Source of the DNA: Chara braunii
Lineage: Eukaryota > Streptophyta > Charophyceae > Charales > Characeae
Assembly (NCBI GenBank): GCA_003427395.1
Contig: BFEA01000184.1
Coordinates: 462,767 to 526,354 of the forward strand
Direction: 5' to 3'
DNA length: 63,588 nt
Below are positions 11,272 to 21,560 of this stretch, one piece after another. The stretch's first letter is position 1. Every line of letters starts with the position of its first letter. The notes under the pieces are model-generated. The model had not been told where the DNA came from and searched no databases. It saw nothing but the letters and a program-made list of their open reading frames with translations. Both the position numbers and the translations under genes were made by a program.

Positions 11272-12367
11272 ACTTAACTAATCCGGTAGGTGAAGAACCG
11301 CTGCACATGTCGCCGCCTTCTTGAGGGCACGAAAAGCGTCCTCGTGGAGGGGTGTCCAAGCCCATGGCGGGTTCTTCCGGAGGAGGGTGGAGGTAAGGAC
11401 GTAGGAATACCTAGCGTATCCTGGATGAAGTTACTATAATAGCTAGTGAGGCCTAAGAAGCTGCGGAGCTGCTTGGCAGATATGTGGAGACCCTGGTCAT
11501 ACACATAGTGTCCTAAAAAATCCACTTTGTGTTGTGCAAAGCGACACTTGCTCAGCTTGGCGTAGAAGCTATGTCTGCGCAAGTGGTCAAGGACGGCGAG
11601 GAGGTGTCTGAGGTGCTCCTCAAGGGTACGACTGTAGACCAGGATATTGTCGAGGTAGACGAGAACGTACTGCTCCAGGATGTCCCTGAAGATGTCGTTC
11701 ATCACCGTCTCGAAGGTAGCGGGTGCGTTGGTGAGGCCGAATAACATCACCGTAAACTCGTAATGGCCGAAACGCGATTGGAACACTGTCTTCGGCTGGT
11801 CTGCTGCAGCGACGTGGATCTGATGGTAACCGCTACGAAGATCAATCTTCGTAAAGAAGCGCTTGCCTGCTAGGCGGTCGAACAGCTCGTCGGAACGAGG
11901 CATGGGGTAGTTGTTCTTAACCGTGTAGCGGTTGAGACCGTGATAGTTGATGCAAAGACGGAGAGTTCATCCGCTTTGCGAGCAAAGAGGACAGGTGCAC
12001 CCCACAGAGAGTTGTTGGGTTGAATGAAACCCAGTCTCGGGAGCTCCTCAAGCTGGCGCTTGAGTTCGGTGGCCTCGGGGATCGAGAGTCTGTAGGGTGC
12101 CTGGTGGTGAACACGATAGTTAGGCACAAGCTGGATGGAGTGCTCGACGTCTCGCATCGGTGGGATGCCGGCGTACGAGAACGACGATGGAAAAACGTTG
12201 TGGTACTCTCGAATGAGGTCACGAACTGCGGGTTCCAGGTCGGCTGTATATCGTACGAGTTCCTTATCGTCAGCGTCAGCGCGCGACGGCGGGGTGGACT
12301 CGACGGACGGAGGAGGGTGGGAAGTAGAGATAAGAGCCATGGAAATAGAAGGAGGATCTGGCTCCAA
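11272..12367 (-). pseudogene. Ty3/gypsy reverse transcriptase fragment
   Basis: The amino part (12367 down to about 11960) shows the Ty3 landmarks VEHSIQL, PYRLSIPEATELKRQLEE and GAPVLFARK. A frameshift near 11950 leads to the main block at 11903-11274: FFTKIDLRSGYHQIHV (motif A), FGLTNAPATFE and VLVYLDNILVYS. The catalytic box reads YLDN rather than YLDD (about 11646), so the enzyme should be dead. After GLHISAKQ about 17 residues are missing before LRSFLGLTSYY, and another frameshift follows. The frame is lost at the inverted repeat. Confidence 0.9.
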
Positions 12368-13326
12368 AGGATTAGCTCGGCGTCGAGACAGGGTGGATCA
12401 TAGTATAAGAAATCCGTAACGTTCACCATAAAGAAGGTGACGTCGTCCTGTCGGATCAAGTGAGCGAACTGCCGAGGCGAGGTGACAGTGATCGTAGGAG
12501 ATGGTGTGGGCACGGAAGGCTCCGAGGGAGGAGGGTCAGGCCGTGGTGTCGCAATCGTACCTATGAAAGGTACGCGATACGTTTGTTCACTCTTCGTTTT
12601 GAGAACGAGAGTGTTGGTCGCCCAATCGGCCTCGGTATTGAGGGACCGACCAGACCATGGAGTGCCGAGAATGGTGTCGTACCCCGTCTCCATCACATCA
12701 AAATGTGCAGAGGAGCGATGGCGACGGGACGTTGGAGGACGATCAGTCGGCTCGAGAGTGAGGAAGAACGGGAGGTCGGTGACCGTCTGATCGAAGAAGC
12801 GCTGGGTCTTGTCATCCCCTAGGGTGACAAAGATGGGAGTCGGAGACCCTGTCGTGGGTAAGCGGGCTTCTTTCACCACACGTGGGTGAATAAAGTCGCC
12901 CGGAGAACCAGAATTCCACAGCGCTGAGTACACCCTCGTGGAGGTTCCCAGTCGGACGGGGATGATCGAGAGGGTGTGATTAGGGTCAGAGAGGATGGTG
13001 AGAAGGCGACAAAGTGCAGCAACATGGAGGGTGAGTCGCTCCTGACGAGCCTGGAGCATGATCAAGTCCAGAAGAGAGGACACAACGTTCTCGCGAGTAG
13101 CGAGCTGCTCGCTGCAATGGGCTGAGCGAATGGCTCGACGCGTCGGTAGTCGAGGAGGGGTAGGAGGGGAGACGGTGGTCTGCGGGGGCGCAGACGGTAC
13201 TGCGACAGAGCGCCGAGTACACTCTGTCGGGTCATGCGATACCTTAGCTCCAGTAGCGAGAGCGGCAAACCGCGACGGAGATGTCGGGAAGCCCACTACT
13301 GAGGAGGGCGCAGATGTACACTGCAC
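12368..13326 (-). pseudogene. Ty3/gypsy protease region
   Basis: Retropepsin-like segment that would cleave the polyprotein. The active-site neighbourhood reads ALWNSGSPGDFIHP at about 12890-12920, with Asn where the catalytic Asp of the DSG motif should be. The downstream flap partner DTILGTPW is present. A linker rich in Pro and Thr separates it from gag. Position between the gag knuckle and RT supports the call. Confidence 0.8.
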
Positions 13327-14178
13327 CGCGGCCAGAAGGCGCCGCCGAAATACGAGGCGTCGGGGGGGGACTGAGCACGACGCTGGCGAGAAATGTCAAT
13401 GTAGTGGCGGTCGAGGGCGGCGGTGTAAGGGCAACGTGAGGAGGTATGACCATCCTGGTGGCAGCGCAAACACCCACGCCAGCTCAAAATGGTCGCGCGC
13501 TCCTCAACGGAAAGGACACCGCGAAGAGGGACAAAGCCCTGAGGGAGGTCCTGCTGAGGGACCTCAGGGGAGGACGGAGAGGATGAGCTGGAGGCGCTCG
13601 GCCACAGGGAGAGTAGAGTCCTCCAGGTGGTAGTGGACGGCCTTGCCGAGGTTGAGGTCGTCGCTATGGTCACCCTCAGGCGACAGCAGAGCAACAACGC
13701 CCTGCTCACCATACTCGAGCTCGCTGAAGCGGTGCGAGAAGTGGCGGCCCTGCTGCACGGAAGGGTGGGAATGACCGTGGAAAGGGTAACGACGCTGGGA
13801 AGTGCTGTGAGAGGAGGAGGGGGCGTAACCATTACACTGAGGCTGGGAGGAGGAAGTGTGTTAAAGACGAGCCCGCATCCGCAGATGGTCCCTGGCGGCC
13901 TCATAAGCCCGGGCCTGCGGGGCCGATGTGAACTCGTACCGCCATAACTCGGAGCTGTACTCGAGGGGAATGCTGGCCAAGAAACGATCGATAAGAGCAG
14001 CCTCGGGGAGGAACGCCACATCACAAATGAGGCGGGCATCCTGAAAGACTTGGATGTGGCGATCCAGGCCGGCAGCGCCACCAGAGTCGGACCAACGTGT
14101 AGTGACAACACGCTCGAAGGCATCAATCACGTTATGTCGGGCTCCGAAGCGATCCTCGAGGAACGCTTGGAAATCCAT
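13296..14178 (-). pseudogene. Ty3/gypsy gag, capsid and zinc knuckle
   Basis: The capsid-like segment at 14178-13861 contains FLEDRFGARHNVIDAFERV and a helical region. After a frameshift the frame continues into a CCHC knuckle, CLRCHQDGHTSSRC, at about 13450-13490. The knuckle is intact (CX2CX4HX4C). The Pro-rich amino part continues at 14357-14800 and, beyond the inserted transposon, at 16263-16780. Confidence 0.85.
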
Positions 14179-14356
14179 GAAGGCCGGAGTCTGACCCGCA
14201 CGAAGGGAGTAAGCGTAGAAATTCTGTCAGACGTCGAAAGGACCGCCATGCAGGTGCGTGGAGAGGTGAGCCACCCACGTTCCGGGTGGGGCGCCCATGA
14301 GCTGGAGGGTGCGGGTGACAAACTGTAGCCACCGAGACACGCGTATGCCTGTACCG

Positions 14357-14800
14357 TCATACAAGGCAATGTCCGTCAATCAGACGAGTGGTGCGCCACC
14401 GTTTTGACGACGAGAAGAGCAGGAAGCATAGCTCTGCGCTACAACCGAGTAAGTCGACGGAGATCCTGGAGATTGTCCGCCCGGGCCTCATGGTGGAGCG
14501 GCGGGGGGAACAGCGGCAGGCTGCGAGGGAGCTGCGGTCGAAGAGCTGGCAGCAGCCGAGGGAGTAGGAAAGAGGTAGGACGGGGGTGGAGGGGGGGCGG
14601 GGCCGGGGAAGCGAGCCGACAAGAATGGAAGAGTAGAGGAAGAAGAGGGTGCGCCAGAAGGCGCGGCCACCTGTGAGGGTAGGGGTGGCTGAAGGCGTAA
14701 GAGGGCGAGGTCGGCCCGTGTCTGGGCAAGCTCGTCCTCGAGATGTCGAACGTAGATCGAGCAGGGAGTGGCAGGCGGAAGAGTGGGGGAAGTGGACGCA
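14357..14800 (-). pseudogene. Ty3 gag amino part, inner segment
   Basis: Pro/Ser-rich minus-strand frames (for example 14439-14801) join the capsid segment to the transposon insertion. No catalytic motif is expected here. Reading frames shift repeatedly. Confidence 0.6.
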
Positions 14801-14846
14801 AGGAGAGATGGTTAACGGGTGCATATATTTTTAGGTCTCCTTTCCA

Positions 14847-15055
14847 GGCAGTTCAACCACTTTAGGTTACTACACCACTTTCAGATTGTGTGTGGATCTA
14901 TACATGGGGTTGTCAGAAACCGCCTTCAGGCAGTTCAGCCACTTCAGGTTGATAAACCACTTTCAGATTGTGTGTGGATCTATACATGGGGTTGTATGAA
15001 ACCGCCTTCAGGCAGTTCAACCACTTCAGGTTGATACACCACTTTCAGATTGCCT
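14847..15055 (+). repeat. 82-bp tandem repeat, about 2.5 units
   Basis: Units start at 14847, 14929 and 15011 (GGCAGTTCA, then CCACTTCAGG or a variant, then ACCACTTTCAGATTG). They sit just inside the left end of the transposon. Motifs of the CACTTCAG type recur near the right end (16185-16230), as subterminal transposase-binding repeats do. Confidence 0.9.
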
Positions 15056-15082
15056 ACAGATCCATTGCAAATGGTAGGATAT

Positions 15083-15321
15083 GGGTACCTGAAACCCCTT
15101 TCAGAAGCTTCAGCCACTTCAGCGGTTTCAGGTCCCCACCTGAAATTCCTGAAATGAACTCAAGTGGCTGAAGTTTTTAAAAGGGGTTTCAGGTATCCCC
15201 ATCAAACCATTTGAATGGGGGTACCTGAAACCCCTTTCAAAAGCTTCAGCCACTTCCCCACCTGAAATTCCTGAAATGACATGAAGTGGTTGAAGCTTCT
15301 GAATGGGGTTTCAGGTACCCC
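15083..15321. repeat. two consecutive foldback repeats
   Basis: Foldback 1 (15083-15199) and foldback 2 (15217-15321) each start GGGTACCTGAAACCCC and end with its near complement GGGGTTTCAGGTAYCCC. Inner arms also pair (GAAGCTTCAGCCACTT with AAGTGG.TGAAG). Each could form a hairpin of about 110 nt. Confidence 0.9.
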
Positions 15322-15383
15322 TATCCAAATGTGTATGTAAATGTTCATTAATATAGCTCATCTTGTAAAAAAAAAAAAAAAAC

Positions 15384-15415
15384 GAATATAAAAATAACAA
15401 ATTATTTTTATATTC
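15384..15415. repeat. 14-bp hairpin in plastid-like AT-rich DNA
   Basis: Arms GAATATAAAAATAA and its exact complement enclose a CAAA loop. The segment 15367-15765 is very AT-rich and abuts the psbA fragment, so it is probably plastid intergenic DNA. Confidence 0.85.
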
Positions 15416-15640
15416 ATATTAGAAAGGAAGTATATTCTATATCCTTATTTTACAATATATTCAATATATTCTATTATATTGCTATATTAGAATTCTATTG
15501 TTATCTTATATTTTTTATTATCTATAGATATCTATCATTTATAGATATAGATATAGATATAAATAGATAGTGATAGATGAATTATAAAATTTGCATTCTA
15601 TATTTTATATTTATGATATGACAAAAATGCAATTCTTACT

Positions 15641-15664
15641 GAAAATAAGTTGCAACTTATTTTC
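15641..15664 (-). terminator. 24-bp perfect palindrome, likely psbA 3' stem-loop
   Basis: A perfect 24-bp palindrome centred on TTGCAA lies about 100 bp beyond the psbA stop codon on the minus strand. Plastid psbA mRNAs end at such stem-loops, which stabilise the 3' end. Here it is a relic in nuclear DNA. Confidence 0.7.
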
Positions 15665-15765
15665 AATTGTTCTTTTTTTATTGATTCAATAGAATGAAAC
15701 TTCGTACTTTAGCTCAATGTTATTATAAAAAAACAATTTACTCAATCAATACTACTAATATAAAC

Positions 15766-15849
15766 TTAAGCATTTATAGAAGGAGGATCCACATATGCTA
15801 GATCCAAAGGAAAATTATGAGCATTACGTTCATGCATAACTTCCATACC
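15766..15849 (-). pseudogene. psbA: plastid psbA carboxy-terminal fragment
   Basis: Minus-strand codons for [18 protein letters not shown] followed by nine residues and a stop at 15766-15768. This is the end of the photosystem II D1 protein. The last nine residues (YVDPPSINA) differ from the usual D1 processing-site region, from lineage difference or mutation. It is fused in frame, at about 15850, to a psaB fragment. Confidence 0.93.
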
Positions 15850-16002
15850 TATTAAAGTGGTAGTATATAAGCCTAAAACTATTGCATGGTGGACTAAAAA
15901 ATCAACAGGTCCAATTGTTAAAAATAATGAGTTATTATCATTATTAGTAGCATCTAACCATCCAGACATCCAAAGATTTGCACCTGCATTTAAAGCAGGG
16001 CT
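15850..16002 (-). pseudogene. psaB: plastid psaB internal fragment
   Basis: Minus-strand codons for [18 protein letters not shown] and, downstream, [20 protein letters not shown]: about 50 residues of the photosystem I PsaB core protein. It reads open into the psbA piece through TTTLI then GMEV, although the genes are separate in plastid genomes. The other end abuts petA at about 16003. Confidence 0.93.
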
Positions 16003-16005
16003 TTG

Positions 16006-16179
16006 AGTCCTGATAAAAAAAACATCTTAGTTGTAGGGCCGGTCCCAGGAAAGAAATATAGTGAAATAACTTTTCCTATCTTGTCTCCAGATCCTTCAAT
16101 AAACAAGCAAACTAATTTCTTCAAATATCCTATTTATGTAGGAGGTAATCGTGGAAGAGGGCAAATTTATCTCGATGGA
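16006..16179 (+). pseudogene. petA: plastid petA internal fragment (cytochrome f)
   Basis: Plus-strand codons for [20 protein letters not shown], then [12 protein letters not shown] and [17 protein letters not shown]: an internal part of cytochrome f. Orientation is opposite to the psaB/psbA pieces. Homology stops at 16179, where transposon sequence resumes (CTTGAAGTGTCTTCAGG). Confidence 0.94.
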
Positions 16180-16262
16180 CTTGAAGTGTCTTCAGGCCAT
16201 TTCAACGGTTTCAGACCACTTCAGAATCTTTCATTCTGAAATTTCAGTTGGTCGTTAACTGT

Positions 16263-16780
16263 GAGTGGACGCACGAGCGGAGCGGGGCATCCCATAGGGG
16301 GGAGAGTCAGGTGGCGCTGCGGTCGTGCGAAGGGGAGAGAGAAGCGGGGCACCCGGAAAAGCTGAAACCATGGCAGCGGGTTGTGGTCCCGTGGTCGTAG
16401 TGACCGGAATCTGGGCGGGTGCGCCCGTAGAGTGAGGGAGGGTCTGGCCCGTGACTGTCATTGCACTAGGAGCGTGGACGGTCACCAGGATGATCGGGTC
16501 GAGGCGGCAGAGGAGGAAGCTCCGCCGTGGCCACCATGTCGGGGGACGGGGGACCCGAACTGGGAGCCAGGAGAAAAGAGAGAGTGGGGAGAGGAAGGGC
16601 GGCCAGTGTCCTGGAGTTACCGCAGGCCAGCGGCAAGAGTCGTCATCTGCGTCTGTAAGGGCGCAAGGAGGGAGGTGATGAGGGTGTGCAGATCCCCCTG
16701 GGGCTGATGGCCCAGGTCCGTCGACACTGGTGTGGAGCCCGATGCCAAGGTCGTCGCCGCCTCGGCGGCTTGTGACACGC
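16263..16780 (-). pseudogene. Ty3 gag amino part, outer segment
   Basis: Minus-strand Pro/Ala-rich frame, continuous in character with 14357-14800 on the other side of the transposon. It includes ATTLASGSTPVSTDLGHQPQ and LLAPLQTQMTTLAAGL near 16640-16770. It is cut at 16780 by the first base of the giant LTR, so the start codon and 5' LTR of this Ty3 element are gone. Confidence 0.65.
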
Positions 16781-16789
16781 TGTCGACAC

Positions 16790-16809
16790 CATTACCCTTA
16801 CGAGGGTAA
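16790..16809. repeat. hairpin at LTR start
   Basis: ATTACCC and GGGTAAT enclose TTACGA, 9 nt inside the LTR end. The right LTR has TTACAA at the same place (38462-38481), so the arms are kept while the loop varies. Confidence 0.85.
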
Positions 16810-17853
16810 TTGTGCGTGCTTCGTGCACCTCGCAGAAGGTGCGATCAAGATGATACTTGAGAAAATGGCATATAGGTCGGCCAGCCGCAACTGACTCTTG
16901 GAAGTCGGGCGCGGCAGACGCAGGCATAGCTTGATTAGAGAGTGTGTGAGCATGCACTTTGTGGGCGTGCGTTAGTAGCTAGCCGTCAGCAGCCGTGGGA
17001 ATTTTTTGACCAAGCGGCGTGGACCACAGTCCTGCGGTCACCAATGAAGTCACGGTCGGCATGGAGCTGGTCAATAGGTTTACGGTGGTGAGGTTTCGTT
17101 GACTCGCTGAAAAACGGCGCCTTTAAGACTACACAGTAAGGAGGGTGTGAACACTAGAGCTCAGCTGAATACTAGCCAGAGGTCGGAGCCATCGGAGGAG
17201 TGAGAGGGAAGGCAATGCAAACGGAGTCTAGTGGAGACAAGTGTCGTGGTTTTTCCACAAAGGCGGCGATAGAAAGTCGGTTGCGGCAGGCTATGAAGGC
17301 CACATGCCGCAATCACGGCACGTAGAGGCAACGTACGCTGTGAGCTGGGCGACACCTACCTTCGAGATAGCAGAGCACGACCCCACAAGGCCAGGGTGGA
17401 GGGGATAGGCCAGCACGGCACGTGTGCAGGGTCACGGGGTTGAAGGATAGGCCAAGAAATGGCATGGGGCACCACTTGCAGGCCCAGGCCGGTTGACAAT
17501 GCAATTCATATACAGGGTAGCCCGCACCCAGTTCAGGATTGGGCTTAGCCCTATAGGTTACATCACTGAGTTTTCACCAGGCGGATCTTGGGATCGAGGC
17601 CAGCAGCCAACATTGGGGCAGCGGAGGAGCGTACTTGGGAGTGAACTGAGGGGTTGAGAGTCCCACGGGACTATCCCCTTTAGTTTTGATGAGGGGACCC
17701 GGCCGCGGGCCCGGGAGGTAGAACTGAAGACTAAGTACTAACGGTTTTCCTCCCCTATCCGTGTTTTTAACTTATATTTCTAGAATTTTATTAATTTTTT
17801 TTTTTTTTCCCCATTCGGGACGGGGGCAGGCACTTGTCTATGGGGCCGGCTGG

Positions 17854-18043
17854 AGCTCAAGAGCCCAGCTCGGTGGGTACTCCATTGAACTGCTGAAATA
17901 CCGATCCCACCGTGGAGCTGGTTTTATGCAGCCTCATTGTGTTTTTTTNAGCTCAAGAGCCCAGCTCGGTGGGTACTCCATTGAACTGCTGAAATACCGA
18001 TCCCACCGTGGAGCTGGTTTTATGCAGCCTCATTGTGTTTTTT
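17854..18043 (+). repeat. 96-bp duplication joined through a single N
   Basis: 17854-17948 and 17950-18043 are the same sequence, separated by one N at 17949. The right LTR has a single copy (39534-39625). Most likely two overlapping contig ends were placed side by side. Confidence 0.9.
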
Positions 18044-18067
18044 TTTATGGACCTTCGGGACATCAAT

Positions 18068-18069
<2 letters not shown>

Positions 18070-18103
<34 letters not shown>
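18070..18103. repeat. TA microsatellite in the left LTR
   Basis: Uninterrupted TA dinucleotide run followed by TTTTAGAACC. The corresponding run in the right LTR (39654-39688) is interrupted by the ribozyme-bearing insert. Confidence 0.95.
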
Positions 18104-18105
<2 letters not shown>

Positions 18106-20263
18106 AGAACCTTGTGAGGGAGGTGCTATGTGGGCAGCAAAGGACCAGGTTGTTTTGTTTTGCTGCAGACGGCCAGGGCAGCGTCCAACTGGAAAAGGTG
18201 CAGCGTATGATCCAAACCATGTGAAAGACCTCAATTTAGCCGACCTCAAAATCCACATATTTTGCAGGTTCGGGGTCGCAGTACGAGCGTGGCGNGGGGA
18301 CCNGAANGANGGTGAACTATGCCGGGGCGGAGGGGGGCCGCAGGCCGCAGCGGCCGGTCACATAGGACCACTCCCCACGTCGGCCTTTGGCAGTTCCCAT
18401 GTGAACATATGCTTTTACCTCTAGGATCCGCGACGTGGTGAAACAGACCTGGGCAGTTGTGGCCAGAGGATGCACCGTCCGCTAAGCTCAGCCTGCGGCG
18501 ACCAATGAGAGGTATGAATGTGAGCCTACCTGCAGGGAACCGTGAGATAGTGAACTGTAACTGGCAGGGTGAGGACCAACAGGCACCAGCGCAGAGGCTG
18601 TGTACCGCTGGTCACATAAAACCGCTCCCCGTTTGGCTGTTTTATTTTATTGTCCATTTTATTTATTTTTCTATGTGTACTTTACATATATACCCTTTTG
18701 TCCCAGGTTGGGACACAGCCCTAGTGCTGGTTCTGGGGTTGGCAAGGGTATCAATAGGCTTAGTTCAGTTGGTACATGTCGAGCTGCTGAAGTACAAGCC
18801 TGAGTTGGAGCTCGGCTGAAAACAGGGGAGCAAAGCACTACGACCCTGTTTTTTTTGTTTTTTTTTTGTACTAAGCTCTAGACGTGATGGCCGCCACATT
18901 CATTTAGATTTTCTTAATATAACACTCTTGCGAATATACCCTCAGTCCAGAAATTCAGTTTTTATTACATAACCTTCAGCACGATTGAGGACTAAGGGGT
19001 AGTCTGGATTCGTTAGAATAAGGAGAGGCATAGAGTGCCACGAGGTTGGAGTAGTGTGGGTAGGAGAGTATAAAAAGGTGGGAGTACAGCCTGCAATTTT
19101 TTTATGGAGGGATTGCGGTTTCTCCCATTGGTAGCATCAGAGGCAGCGCGGAGCTATGGAGGAAGCAAAAACGAAAAGAAGAGGAAAAGTTTTTTTCACT
19201 CGTTAGTGGGTGGATTTGGGCAAGGGAGGATGCTTAAAGGGGTTTTTTAGTATCTGTAAGTCGGATTATGGGGTTAGTTCCTGATATTAGTAAGTTGATT
19301 TGCTCGTACGTGAGGGAGAGGGCAGCTACAAAAAAAAAAAAAAGGGAGAATGAACGTGGACATAGTTCTGCGCCAGATGCGTTCGAAGGAGGGAGAAAAC
19401 AACGTGGAGTTAGAAGCTATGGCAAAGAAGAAAGGCCACAGCATGCTTGTTCCTTGACGAATTTTGGCAGGAGAAGGTGCTAACCTGGGTTTTTGAGACA
19501 GGCCGAGTCAAGCGGTGTTAGTAGATTGAGAAGAGAGTTAGTAGTTNGCGAGAGGNAAGNGNAAANGTGTGCGCGGTAGTGCTGGAANGAAGGGGAGTGG
19601 AAGGAAGTGGTTGCGCGGGGGAGACGGGCGAAAAGCTAAAAACGGAAGACAAGATTTGATAGGGCTCTATCTCACTCAATTCTCAATGGATTTAAGCGAA
19701 ATAAGAGCCTAATCTGAGGTTTTGATGCACTACGAATCCAATGACACAGTTAGATTCTGCAGCAGGATAGCCGTTTCACTGCTGTGTGAGTCGGAGGCTG
19801 CGCTGCCCTTGGAACAGATACCGGGAGAAATCGGAGTGACGAAATTTCCTGCGTTTTTACACCAGCTTCATCAGATTCCTCGTCTTCTATGTTCTGGCGG
19901 AGGGCAGTATGGCAGATTGGTGCTGCTCGCAGTACATTTGAATGACATCCGGTCTTGACGCGACAGATCTTATGGTCCTACGGCTCGGATCCAGCTAATT
20001 TCCACGATCCGCTTGGCTATCCCCGTAGTGAACATCAAGGCCTTCTGGCTGGTCACGTCCGTCACAGCTGCGTTGGCGTGGTCCTCGCACAGTTGTTGGG
20101 GCTTATTCGTATGGACGACCTCTCGATCTGAGTGGTGCTCATCAGTACCATGGCATTTGCCGATGATCACGACCGTCCTGTTCGCGGCCTTTTGTTGTTT
20201 CATAGACGTCTCCCTCTCGTCCAAAAGATCACGGTAAGTCCCCTCCGAGGTGATGGCCTGTGC

Positions 20264-20269
<6 letters not shown>

Positions 20270-20319
<50 letters not shown>
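20270..20319. repeat. GA microsatellite
   Basis: About 25 GA units in the left LTR, matched at 42254-42311 in the right LTR. Confidence 0.95.
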
Positions 20320-20323
<4 letters not shown>

Positions 20324-21014
20324 TTACTTGGCTGGCTGGAGCTGCACATGGTAGCTTGAGGTCCGAAGCGCTGCACCTGGGCGTGCAGTAGTGGGAAGGC
20401 TACCGCAGGGCTGGAAGTTGAACTGTTACATCAGTGCGCCATCCTCGGGTCGACTTGAGTAGACGAGAGACAGGTCGTGGCATCTGTTAATTAGCCGACC
20501 GAAGAGACATGAGCCCAACTGCAAATTATGTACGGATCAGGCGGTTGCTTTGATTAGTGAAGCGGCGTAGTATCAGGCTAAAATAGACGAAAAAAGGGGG
20601 ACGACAGGACAATCGGAGCATTCCGCAGTTGTGGGGTTCTCCCTGTATTGTCCAGTGCACAAAGCCTTTTGACTATAGCCAAATTTGAATTCACAGCCAG
20701 TACGTGTCAGTTCGTGCATAACACTGTAGGCCTGACCGAGTAAGAAGGACTCTTTGTCCTACTACTGCAGCTACTGTGTCCTACAATTGTTGATGTCGCT
20801 GGAGTACAGACTTTGCTGGGCATAGGTCCTAGCTGATTAGTAAAAACCAGTCTATTGATGTCTTGATTGTTGCTTTCCTTGCTGTGCCTTCGATATGTGG
20901 TTGGCGAGCTGTGTATTTGGCTCTGTAGAGGGGAATGATGGCTGCCTACGATCTGTGTTGGCTAAAGGCTTGGTTGAGCACTTGAGATGCACGGACTGAG
21001 TTACGTCGTGTATT

Positions 21015-21560
21015 CTATTGAACAACTCTGATGCTGTAGTTAAACCCCTGCGCATGCAGCTTTGTGTCACCACTGTGTAGCATCCCAGCCGCTGGTTGTA
21101 GAATCAGGGGGTGGTTTGTTGTGGCTATGGCTGAGGTTGTCAGCTTGGAAGAAACTGGAACTGCTGTTACCACGGGCAGCGGCTGTAGGGACTGTGATGG
21201 CCGCTGCTGTGTGCATCGTAGACTGCTGCTGTGGTGATTGTTCTTTATNNCCAAAGGGCTTTCGTGGCGGACTGGGTACGTTTGAGGCTCATTTGAGCTG
21301 CTGTGNGACTGTTGCAGCAGTATACCAGGCTGTTCCCCTTTACAGCAGGAGGCTATTGCTGCAGTCTGGAGGATTGTCAGGCGGCTATCGACTGTGTGCT
21401 GGCTGAGCCAATTTTGAGCTACTTTGGGGCTGCTGCAACAGTATACCCCAGCTGTGCCTCTTTTCAACAAGACTGCTGCCGCAAGCCAGGGGGTCCACTG
21501 CTGTGCACCACTGTTGTACTCGGCGGTGCTCCTCGCAGCATACTGCAGAGGGCAGGGCAC
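21015..21560 (-). other. 181-codon open frame inside the LTR, coding status doubtful
   Basis: Open on the minus strand here and, at the same length, in the right LTR (43013-43558). The protein is Ser/Gln-rich with repeated LLQQ-type segments and matches nothing I recognise. The underlying DNA holds a degenerate repeat of about 121 bp (21295 and 21416). Part of the identity between LTRs in this region comes from duplicated assembly sequence, so conservation is weak evidence of coding. Confidence 0.2.

Larger units (their letters stand above)
14801..16263. mobile_element. DNA transposon carrying a plastid-gene mosaic
   Basis: Inserted in the Ty3 gag. The sequence AGTGGACGCA flanks it on both sides (14791-14800 and 16264-16273), consistent with an 8-10-bp target duplication. 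Near the left end is GGTTAACGGG (14810), near the right end CGTTAAC (16253-16259), an inverted GTTAACG. The right end is homologous to that of the element at 52686-53082: both carry TTTCATTC, then TTTCAG, then CGTTAAC. The interior has 82-bp repeats, foldbacks and plastid DNA. No transposase is present. Whether it is hAT-like (8 bp) or MULE-like (10 bp) is undecided. Confidence 0.7.
11272..16780 (-). mobile_element. Ty3/gypsy retrotransposon internal region, partial
   Basis: Minus-strand gag, protease and RT in the usual order, read from high to low coordinates. The RNase H, integrase and both LTRs are missing: the 3' side ends at the inverted repeat near 11270, and the 5' side ends at 16780 against the giant LTR. 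The gag is split by a DNA transposon at about 14801-16263. Confidence 0.9.

Noticed and set aside
12020-14676. Plus-strand open frames of up to 191 codons (for example 13058-13633)
   Set aside because: Shadows of the minus-strand gag, protease and RT in GC-rich DNA.
15766-16179. Functional plastid genes
   Set aside because: Each is a short internal or terminal fragment, mutually fused and enclosed in a nuclear transposon.
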